Origin: Anaerolineaceae bacterium
GTDB lineage: Bacteria > Chloroflexota > Anaerolineae > Anaerolineales > Anaerolineaceae
Assembly (NCBI GenBank): GCA_021107195.1
Contig: JAIOTF010000043.1
Location: 1 to 22,743, forward strand
Direction of reading: 5' to 3'
Length of the DNA stretch: 22,743 nucleotides
A program made the position numbers and the translations under genes. Positions 13,162 to 21,200 of the stretch are shown piece after piece (position 1 is the stretch's first letter; every line of letters starts with the position of its first letter). The notes under the pieces were generated by a model. That model was not told the origin of the DNA, did no database searches, and saw only the letters and a list, made by a program, of their open reading frames with translations.

Positions 13162-16100
13162 CTAAAAGAAACTTTGTTGTCCCGAGGGGACTTTCTTTTT
13201 CCTCCTTTTCCTGGACTCCAGCGATACACCATGCTCCAAAGCCCAGGCCAGAATTGCTTCCTGGCCCCAAATGCCTTCAATGCGTTGCGAGGGGAGAACC
13301 ACAGAACCATACGCTGAGTTCGACGTGGTTCCTTCGGTTCCCAGGCTGAACATCTTTTCGGCACGCCCGACTTTGATCTGACCGAGCGCGGCACGCACCA
13401 GGTCGTTGAGCAGATCGCCCGAATCGTCATCGGCCAATGCTCCAGCGACTTCATCGCCATAAAACATCTGTGCGCTGGCCATCTTTTGGCCGACCAGCGC
13501 TTGCAAATGCTCCTCCATCGTGTTTTCATACACGGGGAAGTACATCATCACTGGCTTCGGCGCACCCGGACGGTACAGCCGGCGCATGGCCTGCCAAACC
13601 ACATACAAAGACCAATCCATTTCATAGAAGATCCCCGTAGCAAATGTGGTCAGGTTGAGGCCGACTTTGACCAGTTTGGCATTGGTTAACAACACATCAA
13701 ATTTCGATGCATTGTTGAATATCCACGTGGCCCGTCTGGCGGGTTTCATTGACGGTTTCAATACGCCCACCCGCAGGCCGTTTTCTTCCAGAAGCGATTT
13801 GAGCCGTTCCTGAATATCACGTGTGCCGGTCTGGCGCACGTAGACCAGGGTTTTGCGACCATGCCGTTTTTCTTCCCGACATTGATCGGTCAACCATTGT
13901 TCTTTGGGGGCAACGCCTTGAATAGCGTCGAATTCTCTTACGATATATTCTCTGCGTTTAGCGCGTTTCCCTTTCTGGCCAGGTATCCTCGGTTTAAATT
14001 TCACTGTTTCCGGACGAAACATTGCATCCGGGCGATTAAGTGCAGTGTTGAGCCAGACCGAGATTGCTCCCTTGCCGTCGTCCTCTTTCGTCTTGTCTAA
14101 CGCCCAGGCGAAAAGCCCGGATTTCGCAGCAGCACCATCGGCCTCGTTATATTGCTCCTGCATTTCCTCTGTCATGGGAATGCGTACCACTTTCTCGTCA
14201 TACTGGGGAAGCGGCAGACCGATGTCGTTCAATGAACTGAACGTAGTGTAAGGTAAACCGAACCGTAGGATCCCCGGAGAAATCCCGGGTCTTTCGGATA
14301 CGGTTTCTTTGAACTTTGTACCGGTATATGTACCGTCTTCATTCAAATCCATATCTTTATCAAGGTAATAAACCTTGCGGATCAGGCCATACTTCCTGGC
14401 CCAGGCACGATCGCCGTGCTTGAAATCAAACTCGTTACGAACTTCGCTGATCATTCGATACCACAGCATGAAAATTGAGGTGGAATATCCACCAAACAGG
14501 GTACCGGTCAAACCGAGCGACCACCGGCAGGTGTTAGCCAATGTGCCATAAGCCCATCCTACACCCGTGCCTTTACCTTTAGCTTCATGCACTTCATCAG
14601 TGATGAAATAGCCAAAAGCTTTTTTGGTTTTTTTCTTGATATATGCGGCTGCTGATTCCCGCCGCAGTTTTGTTTCCTCGAACAACGGATGTCCACAGAC
14701 ATAAAGGATATCGTCTGCGTCCTTTTCGGCCCACTCCTTATCGCCTGTATCCGGGTTGGTAACCCATTTAGGCATCGGAGCCTGGCAAAATCGCCGTTTG
14801 TAATCGACAAAATCTTGCATGTCGCGGGTTTCCAGTCGTTCAATGGGTTCCCCGTTCACGTTGTCGTATGCTTCTGCGATGATTTTCCCGCAATGTGGGC
14901 AGGCGGCAAATTTTCTCAACACCGCCCGCTGTACATCTTTCTGGATTTTGGGATCAAACACATAATCCATCACAAAGCGGTAAGTCGAATTGTATGCCGG
15001 CATACGGCCAGAGCCGAGTTTACCGGTTTCAAAACTGAATATCGCAAAAGACTTCTTTGGCAATAGGCCAGATTTCCGCTCTCGCAGGAAATCCGCAACT
15101 GAGTATCGTTTTGTTAGCTGTTTCTCGCCGTACTCATCGCGCGGGATCGTTAAACCGATCCAGGGAAAACCGCCAATGCGTCCATCCAACAAATTGGGAT
15201 CTGATTCGTTTGCCCGCCGTCTCGGAGGGTTGGCTTCTGCCTGTTTCAACGACCAGGTCAATTCTTCTGTGGGAATCGTAATGCCCTGTTTTGCAGCAAT
15301 CAGAGTGATCATATACATACACTCTTTGGCATTTTTGCCCGTAAATTCAGGCTGAGACATCGCAATTCCCAGCCACTCCAGATAATCGCCGATTTTCATC
15401 GGTTTGGCCACCGGCTTGGCGCCAATGGTGATTACTTGAGCTTGCGCCCCTGGAGTAACCTCTCTTACCTCTTTCGGCCAGTTGTTTTTGCCTGTTACAA
15501 TGCCCGGCCCCATGACCAGCACAGGGTAAGCGGAGTTTTTGCTGCCCTGCCGCTGGAATGCGGTTTCAAGGTATTCAGCAACAGCGATACTGATGGTCGT
15601 TTTTCCTGATCCCATTTCACCATTGAGAAACCCACTGCCTTTTCGGAGCATCAACCGGCCTTGCGCTACTGCAAGGTGTTTTTGGAAATCGGTCAAGCCT
15701 GTTTCAGATCTCCCCGGCATCCGCCGGCCTTTTGAAAGGTTGTTGAATACATTCCATTCCCAGGGTTCTGGGTCAAAATCATAGGCAGGCTTGTTGCGCT
15801 CAAGAATTTTCTCTTTGAGCTGGCCGACATATTTATCCAGCGACAAACCAATCCTGGCAGGATCCGTAATAAACTGCAAATCACCACGTTCATCCAGAAT
15901 GGTCAGCGCATTTTCAAACCGTTCATCTTCGACCACTTTGGCGGTTGAAGATTCCCCGTCGTTGTCGAACACGTTTGCTACACTGATTTTATGCGTCCAG
16001 CCTTTGATAGCGAGTATTTTGCCGTCATTTTCTGTGATCACATTCGTGCCGAGCATGCCGCCGGCGACTTGCATAGCGATATGTCCTTGTTTGGGGGTTA

Positions 16101-17007
16101 TCGCTGGCTCGTAGGTAGGGGGCTCCAGGTCGGGGATGTTTTCTTTCCAGCCGCTTGAGGCGTTTAGCCGTTCTATGGCTGCCATTGCTTCCCGCAAGCG
16201 GGCTTCTTGTGACAGCGCGTGATACTGAAATTTGAATGGCTGACTGCTGTTCACTGCGGGGAGAGCATATTCCCCGTAACCGGCTTCAAAGTGAGGCAGT
16301 GGCAGATAGACAGGGTCTTGTATGACCCTGGTAACCAGCTTCATACCGTCTTTCGTTGCCCGTTCTTCCTCGATTTCTTTGTCTGCATAATGATCGATGT
16401 ATACGCCTTGCTTCCAGGCCATGACCGTTTCCATCTTTTCCTTTGATGGCGTTGTGTACCGGTCTTTCTTCCGGCCGAAGATAACCACCTGTTTGAAGAT
16501 TTCATACTCCAGTGCAGGCAATTTGTAACAACGCAGATCTTCGTACCAGCCAGCCAGATGCCGGGCGATGTCAACATTGATTGAATAGTAGGGGATCAGA
16601 TAAACCAGAACCCCACCATTAACCAGCCGTCTGGTCGTTGGTATATTGACCAGGAATTTTTCCTCCATGCGCTTCCCGCCACCAGTAAAGCCCTCTCCGT
16701 CATACGGAGGATTGAGCAGGATCAGGGAATACGATGCATCAGACGTTACCGCGTTCTCATATGCACAGTTGTAGACGTGGCCCAAAACGGCCTGCGCTGC
16801 TTGTGTGCGAGAATCGGATAGCTCGACCCCGAATGTTTCAGCAGGGTGGGCTTTGGCAATGGCTGCCAGAGCTCCCCCTTTACCACAGCAGGGATCAAAT
16901 ACACGACGCAGACCGTCTTCCTCTGACGAAAGCCAGGTGGGAATCATCTGCAGGGTGAGTGCAGGCGTGGGGTAGTACCCCAGCTTTGCCTGTCCTTCAA
17001 GTCTCAT
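13162..17007 (-). CDS. DNA N6-methyltransferase fused to SNF2/DEAD-like helicase
   Basis: A 1281-residue two-enzyme protein. The N-terminal part (to about 185) is an adenine methyltransferase: DPCCGKGG (38-45) for AdoMet binding and NPPY (99-102) as the catalytic motif, as in DUF6094 proteins. The helicase begins near 440: Walker A GEMGSGKTT (463-471) and DEVH (804-807). TGTLFGG is the motif III-like segment. A cysteine cluster (C703-x2-C706, C741, C771) looks like an inserted zinc finger, and QAMRRLYRPG near the end is a motif-VI-like arginine finger. It ends in GQQSFF, a possible clamp-binding tail. AGAGAGGT precedes the ATG. Such proteins accompany PRTRC cassettes on plasmids; the methylation site is unknown. 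Confidence 0.9.
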   Translation of the reverse strand: MRLEGQAKLGYYPTPALTLQMIPTWLSSEEDGLRRVFDPCCGKGGALAAIAKAHPAETFGVELSDSRTQAAQAVLGHVYNCAYENAVTSDASYSLILLNPPYDGEGFTGGGKRMEEKFLVNIPTTRRLVNGGVLVYLIPYYSINVDIARHLAGWYEDLRCYKLPALEYEIFKQVVIFGRKKDRYTTPSKEKMETVMAWKQGVYIDHYADKEIEEERATKDGMKLVTRVIQDPVYLPLPHFEAGYGEYALPAVNSSQPFKFQYHALSQEARLREAMAAIERLNASSGWKENIPDLEPPTYEPAITPKQGHIAMQVAGGMLGTNVITENDGKILAIKGWTHKISVANVFDNDGESSTAKVVEDERFENALTILDERGDLQFITDPARIGLSLDKYVGQLKEKILERNKPAYDFDPEPWEWNVFNNLSKGRRMPGRSETGLTDFQKHLAVAQGRLMLRKGSGFLNGEMGSGKTTISIAVAEYLETAFQRQGSKNSAYPVLVMGPGIVTGKNNWPKEVREVTPGAQAQVITIGAKPVAKPMKIGDYLEWLGIAMSQPEFTGKNAKECMYMITLIAAKQGITIPTEELTWSLKQAEANPPRRRANESDPNLLDGRIGGFPWIGLTIPRDEYGEKQLTKRYSVADFLRERKSGLLPKKSFAIFSFETGKLGSGRMPAYNSTYRFVMDYVFDPKIQKDVQRAVLRKFAACPHCGKIIAEAYDNVNGEPIERLETRDMQDFVDYKRRFCQAPMPKWVTNPDTGDKEWAEKDADDILYVCGHPLFEETKLRRESAAAYIKKKTKKAFGYFITDEVHEAKGKGTGVGWAYGTLANTCRWSLGLTGTLFGGYSTSIFMLWYRMISEVRNEFDFKHGDRAWARKYGLIRKVYYLDKDMDLNEDGTYTGTKFKETVSERPGISPGILRFGLPYTTFSSLNDIGLPLPQYDEKVVRIPMTEEMQEQYNEADGAAAKSGLFAWALDKTKEDDGKGAISVWLNTALNRPDAMFRPETVKFKPRIPGQKGKRAKRREYIVREFDAIQGVAPKEQWLTDQCREEKRHGRKTLVYVRQTGTRDIQERLKSLLEENGLRVGVLKPSMKPARRATWIFNNASKFDVLLTNAKLVKVGLNLTTFATGIFYEMDWSLYVVWQAMRRLYRPGAPKPVMMYFPVYENTMEEHLQALVGQKMASAQMFYGDEVAGALADDDSGDLLNDLVRAALGQIKVGRAEKMFSLGTEGTTSNSAYGSVVLPSQRIEGIWGQEAILAWALEHGVSLESRKRRKKKVPSGQQSFF

Positions 17008-17271
17008 GATTTACCTCTCTTAAACTAGAATGACGCCCCGGATTAACCAGGGGCGCCTTATTTACAAACCAATGATTATTGCTATAGGGTTGTTTTCTCA
17101 AACCCTCAACGGACAGCTCCGTAAAGCGGCCCGGTCAAGGTTCAAGGGTACTGCAGGGTGGGGGTTGTGCCCCACCCTGCATAATTACTGCCAACTATTC
17201 AGGGCTTGCCGTAGTTCAACCGGCAAGTGTCTGTTTTCCTCCAATAACAGCTTTGGGAGAGCATTCACTCC
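17008..17271 (-). other. Structured leader of the helicase gene
   Basis: No gene. A possible promoter, TTGAGG (17104-17109) and TATAGC (17081-17086), 17 bp apart, lies about 75 bases upstream of the helicase start. Between promoter and gene is a hairpin, GGCGCCCC with GGGGCGTC (17032-17039 and 17050-17057), pairing fully if one G-U is allowed. Upstream, an 11-bp perfect hairpin GCAGGGTGGGG / CCCCACCCTGC (17153-17163 with 17170-17180) follows the DUF6876-like gene. It lacks a U-run on either strand. Confidence 0.5.
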
Positions 17272-17709
17272 CTAGTATTCAGAGGGCAGCATGATCACCC
17301 AATAGCCTTCACTGGCACTTACATACAGCGTGATGTCATCCGGAAAATCCGTGTAAGGGATCTCCTGGCGAGCCAGTTTTTTGTAGTTCCCGTCGGTAGC
17401 AGACAGAACAGCGGAACGGTTTTCATCATCCACCTTCAACGTCCACACCTGAAACGGCTGCTTGTGCAATTTTCTGGTGTAGGATGCAATTGCATCCATC
17501 AGCCAATATGCGCCATAGGTTTCGGCAACGTGTTGCGCACCATCCGTTAAGAGCCAGTCGCGTGCCAGAATGCTCCAGCGATGCCATGCCGATGTGCCGG
17601 TGAACTGGCCCAAATTTTCCAATTCACGTTTCTTCGGCTTTGGCTCAGGCTGTGTTTCCTCTGCTGCGGGTGCGGGTTGGTCAAACAACCCTGATTGATC
17701 AGCAGCCAT
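17272..17709 (-). CDS. DUF6876-like protein
   Basis: A 145-residue protein. The N-terminal ~30 residues are Pro/Glu-rich and open with MAADQSGLFDQP. The domain (about 34-145) has FTGTSAWHRW, LLTDGAQHVAETYGAYWLMD, FQVWTLKV, EIPYTDFPDD and a final LPSEY. These match my memory of the DUF6876 family, common on plasmids and often near large helicases; its biochemical function is unknown. The start overlaps the preceding gene by 11 bases, and the helicase follows after a structured leader. The QSGLF near the start may be a clamp-binding peptide, a weaker case than the helicase tail. Confidence 0.7.
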   Translation of the reverse strand: MAADQSGLFDQPAPAAEETQPEPKPKKRELENLGQFTGTSAWHRWSILARDWLLTDGAQHVAETYGAYWLMDAIASYTRKLHKQPFQVWTLKVDDENRSAVLSATDGNYKKLARQEIPYTDFPDDITLYVSASEGYWVIMLPSEY

Positions 17710-18376
17710 CGGGTTCCGCCTTTTTCAAGGTTGCTTCCAATCTGGCCTGTTCAATATGTGACAGGCGGCCACGATCGCCTTTAAGGGTTACTCTGATAGC
17801 ATCTTTGATTCCCGATACATTCGCAGGATTGAGCCACATTGCAATGTTGACCCCGTCCGTACCGGAATTCATCACTATTCTTCTGGCTTCTTTCCAGCTC
17901 AAGGGCTTCTTGCAGGCCTCGGCAATTTCCTGTCGTTTGATGCTTTTCAGCTGTGCTTTCCACTCATCAAGCGGAGGCCCGAAGACCTCGTATTCGCTCA
18001 AATCATTTAAGGCGCATAGCCAGGACTGTTGACCTTCAGCGGTTACGCAGATTTGTTCTGCGCTGATCGTGGTCAATTTTTCCAGTATTTCTTCGGGTAA
18101 ACCAACCACCACAAAATCCTGACAGTAATAATCATGCTCCTGGTCAGAGTTCAGCTCCAGATCATCAACATTCGCCAGCCCCAGCAGTTCCGGGCCAGTG
18201 AACAGTCCTTCGATCAGTTTGCCTCTGCGAATATACTGCGGTTTTTCCTTCATGGTGCGGATGATCTGCACCATTGTTTTGACAGGTTCAAACGACAACC
18301 GGAAAATCCCAACTGCATTGGGAATCCAGGTATCGTTGTCTTTTTCCCATTTTGCCTTCATTATGATGAGATACAT
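17699..18376 (-). CDS. Hypothetical protein
   Basis: A 225-residue protein that I do not recognise. It has no signal peptide or membrane segment and is rich in charged residues. The C-terminal ~60 residues (NIAMWLNPANVSGIKDAIRV, then a basic LKGDRGRLSHIEQARLEATL) could be a helical DNA-binding tail, but no family motif was found. TAGGAGGAAA before the ATG gives strong initiation. It starts nine bases after the preceding gene and overlaps the next one, so it belongs to the same operon between PRTRC and the helicase. Confidence 0.75.
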   Translation of the reverse strand: MYLIIMKAKWEKDNDTWIPNAVGIFRLSFEPVKTMVQIIRTMKEKPQYIRRGKLIEGLFTGPELLGLANVDDLELNSDQEHDYYCQDFVVVGLPEEILEKLTTISAEQICVTAEGQQSWLCALNDLSEYEVFGPPLDEWKAQLKSIKRQEIAEACKKPLSWKEARRIVMNSGTDGVNIAMWLNPANVSGIKDAIRVTLKGDRGRLSHIEQARLEATLKKAEPDGC

Positions 18377-18385
18377 TGTTTCCTC

Positions 18386-19036
18386 CTACACAACTACTTC
18401 TTGTTTGATTGGGATCTCGGCCGGAATGAAACTGTTTCCTTCCAGCGTCAGATATCCTTTTTCCACACCCGTGGCAACAATATCCTTCCAGGGAATATCG
18501 CCAGCAAACCAGTATCCCTCAACAGGGAATTGGCTGCCGGTGGTCAGTTTATTGCAGAACGTTGTCCCCAATGCCTGTGCTGCAGCGAGCATATACTCGC
18601 CCCAACCAACCATCATCGGGCATGAGGTGTGATGCTCCAGCGTTGCTGCAAGCAGTTCTGCCGGAGAATGTCCAAAGCGGTCGAGGATGAAAAACCCCTG
18701 ACCGGTGTCTGTTTTCCCTACATTGGGATGGACCAGCCGTGCAAATTTTGGCTGGCCTTGTCTTGTTTGACCGAGGTTGGGACAGTCAACCACGAAGCGC
18801 CGATACGCACGCTTCAAAGGCTGAATGTTCCACGATTTCCCTTTATCCCCGTCAGCCAGCGTTAAGCTTTTGGCTGAATTTGTGACCAGACTCGCCCAGA
18901 TAGCGGCGATTTGTTTGGGATATGAGGGCGGGAATTCAGCCCATACTAACTCGTTGCCCTTACTTTCTTTTGTGTAAATGAACGCGTAGGACAACAGCTC
19001 GGCAGTCACCGAATCATTACGAATCGTTGCAAACAT
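18386..19036 (-). CDS. Hypothetical protein downstream of the PRTRC cassette
   Basis: A 216-residue protein of unknown family. The open frame reaches upstream to 19228, but that part overlaps the ThiF-like gene and its terminator. ATG at 19036 has GGAGGAAA before it and is the real start. The body contains W-rich stretches (ELVWAEFPPSYPKQIAAIWA) and YWFAGDIPWKD, with no membrane segment. A terminator and a structured leader lie between it and the PRTRC genes, so it may be separately controlled. It is probably the first gene of the group leading to the DUF6876-like gene. Confidence 0.75.
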   Translation of the reverse strand: MFATIRNDSVTAELLSYAFIYTKESKGNELVWAEFPPSYPKQIAAIWASLVTNSAKSLTLADGDKGKSWNIQPLKRAYRRFVVDCPNLGQTRQGQPKFARLVHPNVGKTDTGQGFFILDRFGHSPAELLAATLEHHTSCPMMVGWGEYMLAAAQALGTTFCNKLTTGSQFPVEGYWFAGDIPWKDIVATGVEKGYLTLEGNSFIPAEIPIKQEVVV

Positions 19037-19078
19037 CTTATTTCCTCCAATTGGTTTTGTTTTTATGAGGGGGATCAC

Positions 19079-19121
19079 TCCAGCCCTCACTTCTGTCCCT
19101 AAAACAGAGGTCAAGGCTGGA
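19079..19121 (-). promoter_or_regulatory. Structured leader upstream of the 216-residue gene
   Basis: TCCAGCC (19079-19085) and GGCTGGA (19115-19121) form an outer 7-bp stem; inside, TCTGT (19092-19096) and ACAGA (19104-19108) form a second. It lies between the PRTRC terminator and the ribosome site, where it could act as an attenuator or protein-binding element. Confidence 0.35.
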
Positions 19122-19123
19122 AT

Positions 19124-19155
19124 AAAAAAATACAGGAGGGCGGTCAGCCCTCCTG
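19124..19155 (-). terminator. Terminator at the end of the PRTRC cassette, containing the ThiF stop codon
   Basis: On the minus strand CAGGAGGGC pairs perfectly with GCCCTCCTG (19133-19141 with 19147-19155), followed by TAT and a run of seven Ts. The stop codon of the ThiF-like gene (19144-19146) is in the five-base loop. Confidence 0.85.
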
Positions 19156-19950
19156 CAGATACTGCGACAATTGATTTGGCGTGATGTACAGCGATCTTGT
19201 AGAACCGCTTTCCAGGTCCAGATAACATGCGTACCGTTTGAGGTTACGCGTGATGAGCATTTTGATCAGGAAATCAGCAGCTTCCGCCGCGATTCTCTTG
19301 TTGATGCTCAAGCCCTGCGAGTCGTGCATAGCGAGATCTGCGCAGGAAATATTCCCTTCTGGCCGCTTTTCCTCCGGCAGTGGCACCAGTAATTCGGGGT
19401 GCTGTACTGAGGGGGATGGCAGCCAGGTACAATGTCCATCAAGAGCGAACGGATCAGAGTCTTTGTGTATTGATGCGCTTGATGTGCCCAATAGAATTTG
19501 CCCGGCATTCCTGGTGTTTCCACAATCCAACCAGGCTGTGTAACCTCTGTGCCGGCTCATATCCCGTCTCGCATCGGCATTATCCACGCAGCCAATGCAA
19601 TAGCAGGAGTGACTGTAACCAACCGGGTAAGGAACATATTTCGTTGGCTCTGCAATGATATTCAGGCCCCAGGCGGAGCCATACCGAAAGGCCAGCGTTT
19701 CAGCTTTGTTTTTGCCAATTTCGGCATAGCAAAAGTTCTGCCGGAAGATGTTCTTTTCTTCCACGATGTCCGGGTCCTGAAACACGATGGTTACCTCTTT
19801 CTGGAATTTCTCCCGGAGCAACAACCCGACGCGTGCAATATCCGGGGCCAACCAGCTCCCCGTACCGCCACAACCTACAAGGTGCAGGGCTACAGTGTCA
19901 TTGATGGCCACCATCAGCTTGCGAGCTTGCAAATACTCAGTGCTTATCAT
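19144..19950 (-). CDS. PRTRC ThiF/E1-like adenylating enzyme
   Basis: A 268-residue E1-like protein. LHLVGCGGTGSWLAPDIARV (Rossmann GxGGTG at 26-31) binds ATP. FQDPDIVEEKNIFRQNF matches the D-x-D...N-x-x-R-Q segment that reads the nucleotide in ThiF/MoeB/E1 enzymes. CVDNADARR and LDCGNTRNAGQILLG follow, the second matching the crossover region of PRTRC ThiF proteins. Enzymes of this group adenylate the C-terminal glycine of a ubiquitin-like protein. The ATG at 19950 overlaps the JAMM gene stop as ATGA, so the 20 residues of upstream open frame are excluded. The stop codon is inside the operon's terminator. Confidence 0.92.
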   Translation of the reverse strand: MISTEYLQARKLMVAINDTVALHLVGCGGTGSWLAPDIARVGLLLREKFQKEVTIVFQDPDIVEEKNIFRQNFCYAEIGKNKAETLAFRYGSAWGLNIIAEPTKYVPYPVGYSHSCYCIGCVDNADARRDMSRHRGYTAWLDCGNTRNAGQILLGTSSASIHKDSDPFALDGHCTWLPSPSVQHPELLVPLPEEKRPEGNISCADLAMHDSQGLSINKRIAAEAADFLIKMLITRNLKRYACYLDLESGSTRSLYITPNQLSQYLQEG

Positions 19951-20528
19951 CTCAAGGCATCCTTGAATGGCCCAAGTGACTGAAACACTGTGCTGGCGGG
20001 AATTTCCCACATATTCCCGTATATTCCTACCCGCACCCGTATTTCAGGCTCGGTGTAAATGCGGCCAATTACCGCGTAAATACGGAAACCAGTTTCCTCT
20101 TTGTCATCTGTAGGGGAGAATCGGGCATCCATGCGGTGATGGGAATGCAGCTCGCACAAGGTGCTGGCCATGATCACATCGTAAGGATTAATTGGGCGCA
20201 CAGTACCAGCAGTTGCTTCCTGTGCCGGTACCATGATGGAATCGGGCTGCAGGGCGAACAGGTATTCAAATTCTCCTCGCTTGCGAGCCATTTTCAATAT
20301 TTCGTCCATCATCCAGTCAGGATACTTCTGATCGACCCGCACGTAAGGCTCAATATGCGGTAGATCGGGGCGATTTGATGATCCGTTTGGAATGACTGCT
20401 TTCAGGCCAGGGCGTTCAGCGTGAACAAATTCCCCATTGCCGGCAATCAGAAATTCATACATCCACCCAGTGGCCAAAGGCGCATGTGCTTCGCCTGGGT
20501 GATTGATAATTCGTGTTTGTGTAAACAT
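19947..20528 (-). CDS. PRTRC system protein A, JAMM/JAB metalloprotease
   Basis: A 193-residue protein. Residues 128-141 contain H-S-H-x7-S-x2-D (HSHHRMDARFSPTD), an exact JAMM zinc motif; the conserved upstream Glu cannot be assigned by eye. The end, RIYAVIGRIYTEPEIRVRVG, is typical for PRTRC A. JAMM enzymes cut the bond after a ubiquitin-like C-terminal glycine. Here it could release conjugates or mature the UBL encoded two genes upstream, whose GTKG is followed by a long tail. GAGGAAAT precedes the ATG, six bases after the PRTRC-B stop. Catalytic residues are intact. Confidence 0.93.
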   Translation of the reverse strand: MFTQTRIINHPGEAHAPLATGWMYEFLIAGNGEFVHAERPGLKAVIPNGSSNRPDLPHIEPYVRVDQKYPDWMMDEILKMARKRGEFEYLFALQPDSIMVPAQEATAGTVRPINPYDVIMASTLCELHSHHRMDARFSPTDDKEETGFRIYAVIGRIYTEPEIRVRVGIYGNMWEIPASTVFQSLGPFKDALR

Positions 20529-20534
20529 ATTTCC

Positions 20535-21200
20535 TCATTTTTTCCCAATGAGCTTGTCGGCCCAACGCTCAACAGTTCTTGTGTTGTAGTTATTCATAGG
20601 GCGCAGTTCTGACATTGGGAAGCGTTGTTTGTTGTTGAGCGCAATCAGGAATTCCAGCAAACTGCCGGTGAAATTCTGTATTTTGTTCTCAGACAAATGA
20701 TTGTTGAAATTGGATTCGATGAAAAGCCGCCAGGATTTCCCCGCCGTTTCCACAGACGCAGGCAGGGGGGTGTTTGATCCCCAGCAGATCCTGGTGTCAT
20801 TGTCGTAGACATTTGGCAAAGGGGGGATGTAGGTTAGTGCATCGCGGGAGAAAGTTTTCTCTTTGATGGCAGCCAGATAATGCGAGTTCCCAATTCCCAG
20901 CATAACCAGAGAAGGCAGCGGGATGTTCAAAACGTGCGCTTCACTGCCAGATACGACAGTGATTTTTGTTTTCGCAGCAGGAGTAAAATACACATAGTAT
21001 TGTCCTTTTGCGCAATACCCGCTGCGCTTCAATCCGGCAGGCATCCAACCGCTGTCATGATCACTCTGGGTGAAAGCAGCGGCTGCATCCAGGGCAGTGA
21101 CAAATTTGTCCTGACGCTGTCCTTTGCGGTAATTTTTGAATCTGTACATTCCGTTGGTTAAAAATTGCAATTCTGCAATGATGTTGTTTCCAGTTGACAT
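20535..21200 (-). CDS. PRTRC system protein B, E2-like
   Basis: A 221-residue protein. YIPPLPNVYDNDTRICWGSN (124-143) is the clue: P-N at 129-130 and C139 resemble the HPN...C active site of ubiquitin E2 enzymes, with one more residue between Asn and Cys than usual. PRTRC-B has been linked to prokaryotic E2-like families (Prok-E2). The following W-x-x-F-I-E-S-N-F-N helix is a PRTRC-B mark. AGAGGAA precedes the ATG at 21200, which overlaps the F-position gene by 43 bases; an ATG at 21149 is an alternative. It may carry the activated UBL from the E1-like protein to targets. Confidence 0.82.
   Translation of the reverse strand: MSTGNNIIAELQFLTNGMYRFKNYRKGQRQDKFVTALDAAAAFTQSDHDSGWMPAGLKRSGYCAKGQYYVYFTPAAKTKITVVSGSEAHVLNIPLPSLVMLGIGNSHYLAAIKEKTFSRDALTYIPPLPNVYDNDTRICWGSNTPLPASVETAGKSWRLFIESNFNNHLSENKIQNFTGSLLEFLIALNNKQRFPMSELRPMNNYNTRTVERWADKLIGKK

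Noticed and set aside
13162..13529. 143-codon minus-strand frame within the end of the helicase gene
   Set aside because: It is a shadow of the helicase reading frame, which has continuous family motifs to its stop.
19037..19228. 64-residue upstream extension of the 216-residue protein
   Set aside because: It is antisense-free but overlaps the ThiF gene and its terminator, while the ATG at 19036 has GGAGGAAA.
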